Positions 1 to 8,701 of a DNA stretch of 64,000 nt are shown here, piece after piece; position 1 is the first letter of the stretch, and every line of letters begins with the position of its first letter. A program made the translations under genes and the position numbers. Source of the stretch: Salegentibacter salinarum (GTDB lineage: Bacteria; Bacteroidota; Bacteroidia; Flavobacteriales; Flavobacteriaceae). The DNA lies in the NCBI RefSeq assembly GCF_900168115.1, contig NZ_FUZC01000001.1, forward strand, positions 496,001-560,000, read 5' to 3'. The notes under the pieces are model-generated. The model worked only from the letters and a program-made list of their open reading frames with translations. It ran no database searches and was not told where the DNA came from.

Positions 1-558
1 GTTTTCGGTAAAGAAATATTCGGGGTCTACAATTTCCAAACTGCGTTCTTCGGCAAATTGCTCAGCGCCTTTTCCCGAAAGCATCACGTGCTCTGAATTC
101 TCCATCACTTCCCAGGCTAAATTTATTGGATTTTTAACCGTGGTAACACCGGATACAGCTCCGGCATTTAGCGTTTCGCCATCCATTATGGATGCATCAA
201 GTTCGTTTTTACCTTCATTTGTAAAAACAGCTCCTTTTCCCGCATTAAATAAAGGGGAATTTTCCATCACATTTATGGTGCGTTGAACGGCTTCTATCGC
301 GGTACCGCCATTTGCTAAAATTTCGTGCCCGGTTCTAATGGCTTCTTCCAGCTTGGCTTTATAAGCCCGTTCCAGGGAATCACTCATATTTTCTTTTAGA
401 ATTGTGCCAGCACCACCGTGAATAACAATCGCGAAATTCTCTACGGAATCCTGAACTTTTTCAGCTTCAGAAGTTTGATTTATTTCGGTTTCTTTTTCAG
501 TTGAAGTATTGCAGGCTAAAATGAAGGACAGGCTTAACAATATAAATATTTTTTTCAT
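1..558 (-). CDS. Isoaspartyl peptidase / L-asparaginase family 2 lipoprotein, C-terminal part outside window
   Basis: The reverse-strand frame begins at an ATG at 556-558 and runs off the window edge, so about 186 N-terminal residues are seen. The first 20 residues form a lipoprotein signal ending in LACN, so the mature protein is probably anchored in the envelope. The sequence AIVIHGGAGTI and the later NAGKGAVFTNEG and ELDASIMDG blocks are the hallmarks of plant-type asparaginases, Ntn-hydrolases that cleave isoaspartyl dipeptides and asparagine after autoproteolysis. The autocleavage site (a TVG motif) lies further along and is not in the window, so activity cannot be judged. Confidence 0.9.
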   Translation of the reverse strand, partial: MKKIFILLSLSFILACNTSTEKETEINQTSEAEKVQDSVENFAIVIHGGAGTILKENMSDSLERAYKAKLEEAIRTGHEILANGGTAIEAVQRTINVMENSPLFNAGKGAVFTNEGKNELDASIMDGETLNAGAVSGVTTVKNPINLAWEVMENSEHVMLSGKGAEQFAEERSLEIVDPEYFFTEN

Positions 559-610
559 AAAAGATAGATTTTAAGTCGAAGATACGCATTTTGCTAAGTT
601 TTTTATTTTG

Positions 611-690
611 CGCCAGGGATAGCGGCGTAAAGCCCACAGGAGCCTTTAGGCGACCAGGACTTGCAGCGTATAGCCCGGTAAGGCACTCAA
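611..690. repeat. Intergenic GC-richer repeat-like block
   Basis: Between the asparaginase start and the dioxygenase gene lies a block of about 75 bp, noticeably richer in G+C than its surroundings, beginning CGCCAGGGATAGCGGCG and ending AGCCCGGTAAGGC, with a small internal hairpin GCCTTTAGGC. It resembles interspersed intergenic sequences I recall from Flavobacteriaceae, but only one copy is in this window. No reading frame is supported. Confidence 0.4.
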
Positions 691-758
691 AAAGATAAGA
701 AAATGGGTCTTTTGTCTAAGCTTTAAGTTGTAATTTTAAGGAATATAAATATGAAATC

Positions 759-1301
759 ATGGCAGTAAATAAACCTTTTAATCTCAATAAATGGATTGAT
801 CAAAACCGGGAATCTCTTAAACCGCCGGTGGGAAATCGAAATCTTTACAAAGAATCTGAAGATTATATCGTGATGGTGGTTGCTGGGCCAAATGCGCGCA
901 AGGATTATCATTATAACGAGACCGAGGAGCTTTTTTATCAATTGGAAGGCGAAATTGAAGTTCATATTCAGGAAGATGGTAAGAAAAAGACGATGCGATT
1001 AGGTCCTGGAGACATGTATTTGCATCCCGCAAAAGTGCCACATTCGCCGGTTAGAAAAGAAGGTTCTATAGGTTTAGTGGTAGAACGAAAACGGGTGCAG
1101 CTCGAAGCAAAAGACGGACTTTTATGGTTTTGCGATAATTGTAACCATAAATTGTATGAAGTTTATTTTCCCTTGGAAGATATTGAAACAGACTTTTTAA
1201 AGCATTTTAAGCATTTCTACGGAAGTAAAGAATTACGAACCTGTGATAATTGCGGGGAAGTTATGCCGGTAGATGAGCGTTTTGTAGCCGAAACGGATTA
1301 G
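759..1301 (+). CDS. nbaC: 3-hydroxyanthranilate 3,4-dioxygenase
   Basis: This 180-residue cupin enzyme opens the ring of 3-hydroxyanthranilate to 2-amino-3-carboxymuconate semialdehyde, a step of tryptophan/kynurenine degradation that also feeds quinolinate synthesis. The catalytic iron ligands sit at His51, Glu57 and His95, as in characterised bacterial enzymes. The C-terminal rubredoxin-like iron site is complete, with CDNC at 125-128 and CDNC at 162-165. The ATG at 759 gives full family length. It is followed after 61 bp by an ALDH7 gene in the same direction. The other kynurenine genes are not in the window. The identification is secure; activity is inferred from the conserved ligands. 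The eukaryotic-style name is HAAO. Confidence 0.95.
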   Translation: MAVNKPFNLNKWIDQNRESLKPPVGNRNLYKESEDYIVMVVAGPNARKDYHYNETEELFYQLEGEIEVHIQEDGKKKTMRLGPGDMYLHPAKVPHSPVRKEGSIGLVVERKRVQLEAKDGLLWFCDNCNHKLYEVYFPLEDIETDFLKHFKHFYGSKELRTCDNCGEVMPVDERFVAETD

Positions 1302-1362
1302 CATAAAAATTTTATTATTTTAGCAGGAAACACACAAAAGAACAGATAAAATTTACAATTTA

Positions 1363-2916
1363 ATGAGTGAAGTAGCACAAAAATTCGGAATTAAACAAGC
1401 TTTAAAAGATCTCGGTTTACAGGAGACCAATAATGGAACCTCAACCGGAAAAGATTTTTTTAGCAGTGGAGAAGTAATTGAATCTTATTCGCCTGTAGAT
1501 GGCGCCTTGATAGGAAAAGTAAAAGCCACTACTAAAGAAGATTATGAGAAAGTAATTAAAACTGCTGAAGCAGGTTTTAAAGAATGGCGTACCTGGCCGT
1601 CCCCGCAGCGCGGAGAAGTGGTTCGTCAATTCAACGACGAATTAAGAAGATTAAAAGAACCTTTAGGAAAATTGGTTTCCTACGAAATGGGAAAATCTTA
1701 CCAGGAAGGTTTAGGAGAAGTTCAGGAAATGATAGACATCTGTGATTTCGCGGTTGGACTTTCCCGGCAGTTACACGGCTTGACCATGCATTCGGAACGT
1801 CCCGGGCATAGAATGTACGAGCAGTACCATCCTCTTGGTGTGGTTGGAATTATTTCGGCATTTAACTTTCCTGTGGCGGTTTGGTCGTGGAATACGGCTT
1901 TAGCCTGGGTTTGTGGCGATGCTTGCATTTGGAAAGGTTCAGAGAAAACTCCCTTAACTTCGGTTGCCTGCCAGAATATCGCTGCCCGCGTTTTTGCAGA
2001 AAACGATGTGCCGGCAGGAATTTCTTCATTAATCACCGGTGATTATACAGTCGGGGAAATGATGACCAATGATAAACGTGTGCCTTTAATTTCGGCTACA
2101 GGGTCTATTAGAATGGGAAAAATTGTTGCCCAGGCGGTGGCCGCAAGATTAGGAAAATCGCTTCTTGAGTTAGGCGGAAATAACGCAATAATCGTAACCC
2201 CGGATGCTGATATTAAAAATACGGTAATTGGTGCTGTATTTGGTGCTGTAGGGACTTGCGGACAACGGTGTACTTCAACCCGAAGATTAATTATCCACGA
2301 ATCTATTTACGATAAAGTAAGAGATGCGATCGTAAAAGCATATAAGCAGTTGCGAATTGGGAATCCGTTAGATGAGAACAATCACGTAGGACCGCTTATC
2401 GATAAAGATGCGGTTAAAAATTATCAGAATGCTTTAGATAAAGTAGTAGAGGAAGGCGGAAATATCCTTGTTAAAGGCGGGGTGCTGGAAGGTGAAGGTT
2501 ACGAAAGCGGATGCTATGTAAAACCTGCAATTGCCGAAGCTAAAAATGAATTTAAAATAGTTCAACATGAAACTTTTGCACCGGTACTTTATATTATGAA
2601 ATATTCGGGTGATGTATCTAATGCTATTGAATTGCAAAACGGAGTGGTGCAGGGACTTTCTTCAGCAATTATGACCAATAATTTAAGGGAAGCCGAGCGT
2701 TTTCTTTCCGTAGAAGGATCAGATTGCGGAATTGCCAATGTGAATATTGGAACTTCCGGAGCTGAAATTGGCGGTGCTTTTGGCGGTGAAAAAGAAACCG
2801 GCGGCGGTAGAGAATCCGGCTCTGATGCCTGGAAGATCTATATGAGACGTCAAACCAACACGATTAATTATACAACCGAGTTGCCATTGGCGCAAGGTAT
2901 TAAGTTCGATTTGTAG
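1363..2916 (+). CDS. amaB: ALDH7-family aldehyde dehydrogenase (aminoadipate-semialdehyde dehydrogenase-like)
   Basis: The 517-residue protein belongs to the antiquitin (ALDH7) branch of NAD(P)-dependent aldehyde dehydrogenases, which oxidise alpha-aminoadipate semialdehyde/piperideine-6-carboxylate in lysine breakdown. The catalytic pair is visible as Glu269 in SLLELGGNNA and Cys303 in GQRCTSTRR. The C-terminal block SGAEIGGAFGGEKETGGGRE and the ending PLAQGIKFDL are diagnostic of ALDH7. It sits downstream of 3-hydroxyanthranilate dioxygenase, so a role on a kynurenine-derived semialdehyde cannot be excluded, although the sequence is not of the usual ALDH8-type aminomuconate group. A strong terminator follows the stop codon. 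Confidence 0.88.
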   Translation: MSEVAQKFGIKQALKDLGLQETNNGTSTGKDFFSSGEVIESYSPVDGALIGKVKATTKEDYEKVIKTAEAGFKEWRTWPSPQRGEVVRQFNDELRRLKEPLGKLVSYEMGKSYQEGLGEVQEMIDICDFAVGLSRQLHGLTMHSERPGHRMYEQYHPLGVVGIISAFNFPVAVWSWNTALAWVCGDACIWKGSEKTPLTSVACQNIAARVFAENDVPAGISSLITGDYTVGEMMTNDKRVPLISATGSIRMGKIVAQAVAARLGKSLLELGGNNAIIVTPDADIKNTVIGAVFGAVGTCGQRCTSTRRLIIHESIYDKVRDAIVKAYKQLRIGNPLDENNHVGPLIDKDAVKNYQNALDKVVEEGGNILVKGGVLEGEGYESGCYVKPAIAEAKNEFKIVQHETFAPVLYIMKYSGDVSNAIELQNGVVQGLSSAIMTNNLREAERFLSVEGSDCGIANVNIGTSGAEIGGAFGGEKETGGGRESGSDAWKIYMRRQTNTINYTTELPLAQGIKFDL

Positions 2917-2945
2917 TCTTTTGAAGAACTTAATTTATACAATCT

Positions 2946-2982
2946 AAAAACCTCACAGCACTCAAAGCTGTGAGGTTTTTTA
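2946..2982 (+). terminator. Rho-independent terminator after the ALDH7 gene
   Basis: AACCTCACAGC and GCTGTGAGGTT form an 11-bp stem around a short ACTCAAA loop, followed by a run of T. It ends the dioxygenase/ALDH transcription unit. Confidence 0.9.
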
Positions 2983-3063
2983 ATATTTTAAATTGAAATA
3001 TCTTGTAACACCTTAAATTTTATATCGTTTTTATTATAAAGTACTCTTTTCAAATTATTAATT

Positions 3064-3930
3064 ATGAGATATTTCTACAGTATAATTTTATGTTCACTTT
3101 TTATTTTCAATTCTGTAAATGCACAGAATAACGAGGAATTACAAAAAATGGCTGATGCCGACCAGGAAGAGCGCATGTCTGGGACTGACTGGAAAACAAT
3201 TAATACCAACGATAGTATCAGGCTGGCCAAAGTAACCCAAATGTTTAAAGATAGAAATTTAAATACGGCCAAAGATTATTTCAATGCTGGTATTATTTTT
3301 CAGCATGGAAGGGATACCCTTGCGTCCGGTAGGGCTGTAAAAACTTTTAAAAAAGCTATAGAAATAGATTCTACACTTAACAGATGGTGGTATGCAGCTG
3401 CCGTAGATCGCGATTTAATGCGAAGGGGAGAACCACAAATTTATGGCACCCAACACGTATTGGATAGTGAAGGTAACCCGGTAAAATATAAAATGGATAC
3501 TACCAGAGTTTCAGACGCAGAGAGAAAGTATTACCGTGTACCAAGCCTTGCCCAACAACGGGAAAATGACAGGTTAAGAGGATTGAAGCAGGTATCTTCT
3601 TTTTATGCTGAAAACTCAGATATTAATAAAACTATTTCTTTAATTGAATCACAGTTTAAAAAAGGTGATGAGAGCGAGTACAACGTGTCTGAAAATACTA
3701 TTAATAGTTTCGGCTACCAGTTAATTTCAGAAAATAAGCTGGAGGAAGCTTTAAAAGTATTACAGTTAAACACAGAGTTATATCCCGAAGCTTCCAACCC
3801 GTGGGATAGTTATGGTGAGATTTTACTGAAGCTAGGTAGAGAAAAAGCAGCAATAAAAGCTTATCAAAAATCACTGGAGTTAGATCCGAATAATGAAAAT
3901 GCGATAAAAGTTCTGGAAGGTTCAGAGTAG
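3064..3930 (+). CDS. Exported tetratricopeptide-repeat protein
   Basis: The 288-residue protein starts with a signal peptide (about residues 1-20, ending VNAQ). The mature part has one TPR-like unit near residues 70-105 (TAKDYFNAGI to AIEIDSTLN) and a clear C-terminal pair near 225-285 (EEALKVLQLNTELYPEASNPWDSYGEILLKLG). Between them is a segment rich in charged residues with no recognised domain. TPRs mediate protein contacts, and periplasmic or surface scaffolding is a guess. A terminator separates it from the upstream gene. Its specific function is unknown. Confidence 0.8.
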   Translation: MRYFYSIILCSLFIFNSVNAQNNEELQKMADADQEERMSGTDWKTINTNDSIRLAKVTQMFKDRNLNTAKDYFNAGIIFQHGRDTLASGRAVKTFKKAIEIDSTLNRWWYAAAVDRDLMRRGEPQIYGTQHVLDSEGNPVKYKMDTTRVSDAERKYYRVPSLAQQRENDRLRGLKQVSSFYAENSDINKTISLIESQFKKGDESEYNVSENTINSFGYQLISENKLEEALKVLQLNTELYPEASNPWDSYGEILLKLGREKAAIKAYQKSLELDPNNENAIKVLEGSE

Positions 3931-4030
3931 ACTATCTCAAACCAAGCTCGTGAGGCATTTATTGGAATCCTTGTTTAATTTTCGAGGCTAGTCTGGGGCA
4001 TTTTAATCTGGATTATCGAGTAAATTATAA
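3931..4030 (-). repeat. Interspersed repeat, copy A of three
   Basis: Read on the minus strand, the element starts TTTACTCGATAATC at about 4026, continues AGATTAAAAT, has a central CTCGAA, then AATGCCT, and ends GAGCTTGGTTTGAG near 3935. The same order of blocks occurs at 20708-20806 and inside the TPP riboswitch at 40985-41090. It is about 100 bp long and non-coding. It fills the gap between the TPR gene and the YkvA gene. Confidence 0.6.
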
Positions 4031-4096
4031 TTCACTCTTAAATTATAGTATTTATACCCGAAATTTTATATTTTGCTGTTATTCAAAAATAAAACC

Positions 4097-4489
4097 ATGA
4101 GCAAAATAGATAAAGAAACTATTAGGAAAGAACATAAAAAGCGTCAGGACGATTTTGAAGAAGAAGATATAGATGATGTGCTGGAAGATGAAGATGCGAT
4201 AAAATCTAAATTTGAAAATAAAGGAAAGTTACAGCGTTATTTAGATGATGCGGTTATACTTTTTAGTTTGCTAAAGGATTATGCAAAAGGGAATTACAGG
4301 GAAGTACCCTTTAACGTAATTGCAGCCATTGGTGGCGCTCTTCTTTATGTGCTTTCTCCCATAGATTTAATCCCAGATTTTATTCCAATTATCGGTTATT
4401 TAGACGATGCTGCGGTAGTTGCTTTTTGCCTTAATTTGATAGAAAAAGATCTAATAACTTATAAGCTCTGGAAAAAGAAGAAAGTTTAA
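4097..4489 (+). CDS. YkvA family protein (DUF1232)
   Basis: A protein of about 130 residues with an acidic N-terminal half (EEEDIDDVLEDEDA) and the DUF1232/YkvA core near residues 70-120: YVLSPIDLIPDFIPIIGYLDDAAVV, here with the typical SPIDLIPD and LDD motifs. The family consists of small membrane-associated proteins of unknown biochemical function. A frame extends upstream to 4073, but the ATG at 4097 is preferred because family members begin about here and the upstream residues are not protein-like. A hairpin after the stop is shared with the convergent desaturase gene. Confidence 0.85.
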   Translation: MSKIDKETIRKEHKKRQDDFEEEDIDDVLEDEDAIKSKFENKGKLQRYLDDAVILFSLLKDYAKGNYREVPFNVIAAIGGALLYVLSPIDLIPDFIPIIGYLDDAAVVAFCLNLIEKDLITYKLWKKKKV

Positions 4490-4520
4490 TTTATTAGATT
4501 TTTGAAGAAAAATTTTCAAT

Positions 4521-4568
4521 AAAAAACCTCACAGTAACGATTGTATCGAAACCGTGAGGTTTAATTTT
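4521..4568. terminator. Bidirectional terminator between YkvA and desaturase genes
   Basis: AACCTCAC and GTGAGGTT form an 8-bp outer stem, and an inner CGAT/ATCG stem sits in the loop. A-runs precede it and T-runs follow it, so it can work on both strands between two convergent genes. Confidence 0.8.
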
Positions 4569-4585
4569 TTTATAGAAAAAGTGTC

Positions 4586-5590
4586 TTAAATTCTTCCGTT
4601 AGGTTCAACCCATTTAAAGATATGTTGATCTTCCGGTATCGCCATACGGTCTGCAATTCTTCGCATTCTATCCGGTAATCTCATAAGATAATCCCTCGCT
4701 TTTTCAGCTTCATCGGTCAGGGAACGCATTTTATCTATTTCCCAGTATCCATTTAATTTTTCAAGAATTTCAATATAATCGTAAGTAGTATATACGCCTA
4801 GTCTTTGTGCTGCATTAGAGAAGTTTTCAAAAGCTTCAGCAATTCCCTGTCCGCTTTCGCGTAAGAATTGCGCGGGCATAACAATCTTCTTTTTCATCAT
4901 ATCGTGAAAAGCAAGCATCATTTGGCTGGGATCGTGTTCAAAAATGGTTTTTACAAATTCCCTATACGCCATATAATGCCTCATCTCGTCTCCGGCAATA
5001 ATATTACACATTTTTCCCAGCATTTTATTACCTTTCTTTTTGGCTAACTGGCCAACACGCTTGTGTGAAATATTGGTGGCCAATTCCTGAAAACTGGTAT
5101 ACACAAAGTTTCTATAAGGATCACGACCGGTTCCAATATCAAAACCATCGTTTATTAAATACTGTGTGGTTTTTTCAATTTCACGCATATTTACACGACC
5201 CGAAAGATAAAGGTATTTGTTAAGCGTGTCTCCGTGGCGGTTTTCTTCTCCCGTCCAGTGGCGAACCCATTTAGACCAGGCGTTTTCTTCACCACGGCTT
5301 TTACCGTGCTGCTTTACACCTTCCATGTCCATAAGCCAGGATTCATAGGTAGGCAGGGCTTCTTCGGTAACCATATCGGCAACTAAAACAACCCAAAAAT
5401 CGTATTCAAGTTCTTTTGCTTCTTCCCTAATTTGGGTAAGCTCATTCATATAATCTTCTCCCTGTAAATTTGGAAGTAAATCTGTAGGTTGCCAGATTTC
5501 TTCTACCGGGATGAGATATTTTTCAATGAAACCGTCTACCTCTTTCTCAACGGTGTTCATTACTTCTAATCTAATATTATCGAGGGCCAT
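4586..5590 (-). CDS. Acyl-[acyl-carrier-protein] desaturase
   Basis: This 334-residue soluble diiron enzyme introduces a double bond into acyl-ACP, supplying monounsaturated membrane fatty acids aerobically. The two iron-binding motifs are visible: EENRH at 115-119 and DEMRH at 201-205, with the family motif WVRHWTGEENRHGD around the first. The length fits plant stearoyl-ACP desaturases and the mycobacterial DesA proteins. The gene is monocistronic, converging on the YkvA gene with a shared terminator. I see no clear -7 box in the upstream 150 bp. Position specificity of the desaturation cannot be read from the sequence. Confidence 0.92.
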   Translation of the reverse strand: MALDNIRLEVMNTVEKEVDGFIEKYLIPVEEIWQPTDLLPNLQGEDYMNELTQIREEAKELEYDFWVVLVADMVTEEALPTYESWLMDMEGVKQHGKSRGEENAWSKWVRHWTGEENRHGDTLNKYLYLSGRVNMREIEKTTQYLINDGFDIGTGRDPYRNFVYTSFQELATNISHKRVGQLAKKKGNKMLGKMCNIIAGDEMRHYMAYREFVKTIFEHDPSQMMLAFHDMMKKKIVMPAQFLRESGQGIAEAFENFSNAAQRLGVYTTYDYIEILEKLNGYWEIDKMRSLTDEAEKARDYLMRLPDRMRRIADRMAIPEDQHIFKWVEPNGRI

Positions 5591-5753
5591 TGTATGTTGA
5601 TTGGAGCAGGCATTTAGGAATCCTGCTGGGATTTATAATTATGCTACAAAAATTGCGCTTAAGTTTTTACTAATATAATTTAGCTTAAATAAAAGTCAAA
5701 ATCTTTAAAGTACAAAGATATAAAGAGTAAAGGCGTTTTCTGGTAAAATCGTC

Positions 5754-6482
5754 TTAATTTCTGCCTTCCTCATCGGGATATAGCTTAAAAACCGGCTCAC
5801 TTTGCCAAATTTCCTTTGAATTTACATCTATAGCCGATAATTTACCCATAAAAGCAGCGCCGGTATCTACATTCCAGATGTTTGCCCGTTTTACCGGCAC
5901 ATCTTCGTTAATTCGGGTCACCGGGGTATGCCCAATAAAGATTTCATCAAAAAGTCTTAGGCGTTTTGGGTAATTCATATCATCTGGCTTTATATTTTTA
6001 TCTAAAGAAAGTGCCATTTCCCATAAAGTTCTATCCCAGTAAAAACCGGTGTCATGGTATTCCTGTTCGGGCCCATGTTGATTGGTAAAACCTGCGTGTA
6101 CAAAGAGCCTGTTCTTCTTATCTACGTAATAATTAACCATCTGTTTAAAAAACTGGATATGCGCTTTTATTTCTTCCGAAGAAAAACTGCGGTAAGCATC
6201 AATACTGGATTGCCCGCCGTGTTCCAGCCATTTTTCGTTCAGCTCATCCGATTCCAGCCAGCGATGAGTGAGATCGTCGTGATTTCCACGGATGAAAATA
6301 CAGGTGTTTTGCTTTGCGAATTCTATTAAATAGGAAACGACGTTAGCTGAATCACTCCAACCATCTACATAATCACCCAGGAAAATTAGCTCATCATCTG
6401 GGGTGATTTTAATTTTTTCAAGGAGCTGTATTAAAGCTTTTAATCCACCGTGAATGTCTCCAATAGCAATACTTCTACCCAT
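5754..6482 (-). CDS. PPP-type serine/threonine phosphatase / symmetrical nucleotide hydrolase family metallophosphoesterase
   Basis: The 242-residue protein has the complete PPP signature: GDIHGG at 8-13, GDYVDGW at about 36-42, RGNHDD near 64-69, a HAGF motif in the middle and GHTPV towards the end. These bind two metals and hydrolyse phosphoesters; relatives act on phosphoproteins or on dinucleoside polyphosphates, and the sequence does not decide between them. Its ATG lies one base after the stop of the AlbA_2 gene in the same transcript (TAA, one base, ATG), so the two are almost certainly translated together. Confidence 0.88.
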   Translation of the reverse strand: MGRSIAIGDIHGGLKALIQLLEKIKITPDDELIFLGDYVDGWSDSANVVSYLIEFAKQNTCIFIRGNHDDLTHRWLESDELNEKWLEHGGQSSIDAYRSFSSEEIKAHIQFFKQMVNYYVDKKNRLFVHAGFTNQHGPEQEYHDTGFYWDRTLWEMALSLDKNIKPDDMNYPKRLRLFDEIFIGHTPVTRINEDVPVKRANIWNVDTGAAFMGKLSAIDVNSKEIWQSEPVFKLYPDEEGRN

Positions 6483-6483
6483 A

Positions 6484-7620
6484 TTAATTGTATTTTACTT
6501 TTCTTAAAATTCGCATACTTTCTTTATAATAATTATAAACTTCCTGGCTGTATTGTTTTAAAAATGGTTTTGCTTCTTCCAGTTTATCTATTGCCTTCTC
6601 AAAGTTATTTAAATAACAAAGTAAATAAGTTGAAGGCAAATTTTTTAGATCTTTTGTTTGTTGTTTATCTAACGGAAGTTTCTTTTTAAGTCTTTCCAGA
6701 AGTGTATTGTTAATGTTGTAAATATGATAAAGCGTTTTTTTGTCGAAATCCGGTGGCTCAAATAACAATTTGCTTTCTATATCATAACTTACGCTGTCTT
6801 TAAAGCGAATAATCACTTCTTCTAACGGATAAAACTGATATTTATCGTGTAGTCCCAATTGCACATATTCCAGGATTATAAATTGTTCTTCAGTAAGACT
6901 TATGCTCACCTGGTCCAAATCTGAATAAAATAATTTTACCTGCTCATTTATCAATTCTATATCTACGCGAGAATAAAATGTTTCGTTTTTTGCCTGAATC
7001 TTTTTCCCCGCCCAACATACCACAAAATATTCTTTAAAAACTTTATAAGTAGCGTTATAGTCTTTTCTTTTCTGAAGAAAATCAAAAACTCCATCCAGTG
7101 TTAATTCTATATTGTTATGCGAATGTTTTTCTATGGAATCTACGGTTTCAGAATTCACATCGGTTATTTTGATATCAAATACCTTTGGCATACTAATACT
7201 ACCATCCCGTAAGAAAACCGAGCCGCCATAGTACTTCCAGATATTCTTTCTAAGTGAACATATTTTCCCGTGATTGGGTTTAATGGTTACCAGGCCAACC
7301 ACTAAATTTCCCGGTAAATGAGGAAAAGGAATATTTTCATAAGAAATTAGCGGCGGATTGCTTAAATAAGCATTTACAAGATTTTGAATTTTACTGTCGT
7401 CAAAGAAATCGGTGCCTACAATACTGTTATCTTCATCCTGTACCCCAATTACGATGTATGAATTATTCTCGGGATTAGAATTAGAGAGTGCACAAACGTG
7501 CTTTAAAAACTTGGCTTTTCCTTCGCGTTCGCCAATATTGAGCTTCAGCTTTTTATCGTAAAAGCTGTTTTCGTCGTTATGAGCGAGTAGGTTTTTTATT
7601 AAAAGCCGTTTGTTAATCAT
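6484..7620 (-). CDS. Schlafen/AlbA_2 domain putative ATP-binding protein
   Basis: A 378-residue protein whose N-terminal 120 residues match the AlbA_2 (Schlafen-type) fold: a short acidic lead, then GKAKFLKHVCALSN, then NSYIVIGVQDEDNSIVGTDFF, and NPPLISYENIPF. This domain occurs in putative nucleic-acid- or ATP-binding regulators and in some defence proteins. The C-terminal half is helical and charged, without the winged-helix domain often seen in larger relatives. It is the first gene of a two-gene unit with a PPP phosphatase. No nuclease or defence context surrounds it. Function is unknown; domain assignment is fairly secure. Confidence 0.75.
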   Translation of the reverse strand: MINKRLLIKNLLAHNDENSFYDKKLKLNIGEREGKAKFLKHVCALSNSNPENNSYIVIGVQDEDNSIVGTDFFDDSKIQNLVNAYLSNPPLISYENIPFPHLPGNLVVGLVTIKPNHGKICSLRKNIWKYYGGSVFLRDGSISMPKVFDIKITDVNSETVDSIEKHSHNNIELTLDGVFDFLQKRKDYNATYKVFKEYFVVCWAGKKIQAKNETFYSRVDIELINEQVKLFYSDLDQVSISLTEEQFIILEYVQLGLHDKYQFYPLEEVIIRFKDSVSYDIESKLLFEPPDFDKKTLYHIYNINNTLLERLKKKLPLDKQQTKDLKNLPSTYLLCYLNNFEKAIDKLEEAKPFLKQYSQEVYNYYKESMRILRKVKYN

Positions 7621-7630
7621 AATAAACTTG

Positions 7631-7653
7631 TCGTTTCCGCGAAGACGGAAAAA
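7631..7653. repeat. Hairpin in the leader of the AlbA_2 gene
   Basis: TTTCCG (7634-7639) and CGGAAA (7646-7651) form a 6-bp stem with a 6-base loop, 14 bases before the AlbA_2 start codon. The text resembles a common interspersed hairpin of Flavobacteriaceae (CGTTTCCGCGAAGACGGAAA), so it may be either a relic repeat or a leader structure. Confidence 0.45.
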
Positions 7654-7863
7654 GCTATTAAAATTTTATATTTTTTTATCAATCATTACACCATTCTCTT
7701 CTGCAATAAACATTTCAACTAAATCTGTTATGCCTATAAGAAACTGGCTTGAGATTATAAAATGCAATTTAAAATCCTGTTAAATTTAGTTAATCTAAAC
7801 ACCTGGATAAAATTTAATTGATGATGCTGCGTTTTCCTGTCTAAACAATTAATAAACCTTTTT

Positions 7864-8682
7864 ATGAAAAGAACGATGAAGAACCTAAAATTAAAAAGCT
7901 TATTGCTGGCAGCAGTAGTTGCTTTTGGATTTACCAGTTGTAGTGATGATGATGAAAATGGAATAGAAGAAGGCAACGCCCAGTTAACGGTTAGAATGAC
8001 AGATGCTCCCGGAGATTACGATGAAGTTTGGGTAGATGTTCAGGATGTTATGATAAAAACCGAAGCCGAAGTTGGTGAAGAAGAAGGGGAATGGGAAAGC
8101 CTTTCTAATGTAGAAACAGGCCGCTATGATCTACTTGAATTAACCGGCGGAGTATCACAATTACTGGCCGATGTAGAAATTCCTGCAGGTTATCTTGATC
8201 AAATACGTTTGGTTTTAGGACCTGACAATGTTGTAGTTATAGATGGAGAGGAAAACCCTATGGCTACTCCTAGTGCGCAACAATCTGGATTAAAATTAAA
8301 TATTCAACAGGAACTTGAAGCAGGAGAAAGTTATGAATACCTTTTAGATTTTGATGTAGACGAATCTATTGGAACTACCGGGAACGGCGGATATATTCTT
8401 AAGCCAGTAATTAGAATGTCGGCTATGGCTAATACCGGATCAATTGTGGGAGAAGTACATCCTAGCGATACTAGATCTTTGGTAAAAGCACAGAATGCTA
8501 GCCATACTATCTCAGCATATACTGATGAAGGTGGGAATTTTGCACTACACGGTGTTCCGGCCGGAACTTACCAGGTTACCATTACTCCTGATGCTGAAAC
8601 CGGCCTTGAAATGGTGCCCGTTGATAATGTAGAAGTAGTACAAGGGGAAGCAAAAGATCTTGAAATTATTTATTTGGAATAA
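7864..8682 (+). CDS. DUF4382 domain lipoprotein with carboxypeptidase-regulatory-like C-terminus
   Basis: The 272-residue protein has a lipoprotein signal (AFGFTSCSDDDE) and is probably attached to the outer membrane or exposed at the surface. The central DUF4382 domain runs from about residue 38 to 190 (AQLTVRMTDAPGDYDEVWVDVQDV is diagnostic). A beta-sandwich of the CarboxypepD_reg type follows from about 200 (GSIVGEVHPSD to GNFALHGVPAGTYQVTI). The Cys is followed by acidic residues, a pattern linked to surface export in Flavobacteria. Function is unknown. A second ATG at 7876 is a possible start. It is monocistronic with its own terminator. Confidence 0.85.
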   Translation: MKRTMKNLKLKSLLLAAVVAFGFTSCSDDDENGIEEGNAQLTVRMTDAPGDYDEVWVDVQDVMIKTEAEVGEEEGEWESLSNVETGRYDLLELTGGVSQLLADVEIPAGYLDQIRLVLGPDNVVVIDGEENPMATPSAQQSGLKLNIQQELEAGESYEYLLDFDVDESIGTTGNGGYILKPVIRMSAMANTGSIVGEVHPSDTRSLVKAQNASHTISAYTDEGGNFALHGVPAGTYQVTITPDAETGLEMVPVDNVEVVQGEAKDLEIIYLE

Positions 8683-8701
8683 CTAATAGATTTCCCTTAT
8701 A

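Noticed and set aside
6484-7620. A phage defence system based on the Schlafen-type protein
   Set aside because: No nuclease, toxin or other defence gene is adjacent; the surroundings are housekeeping, so it is only noted as an open possibility.
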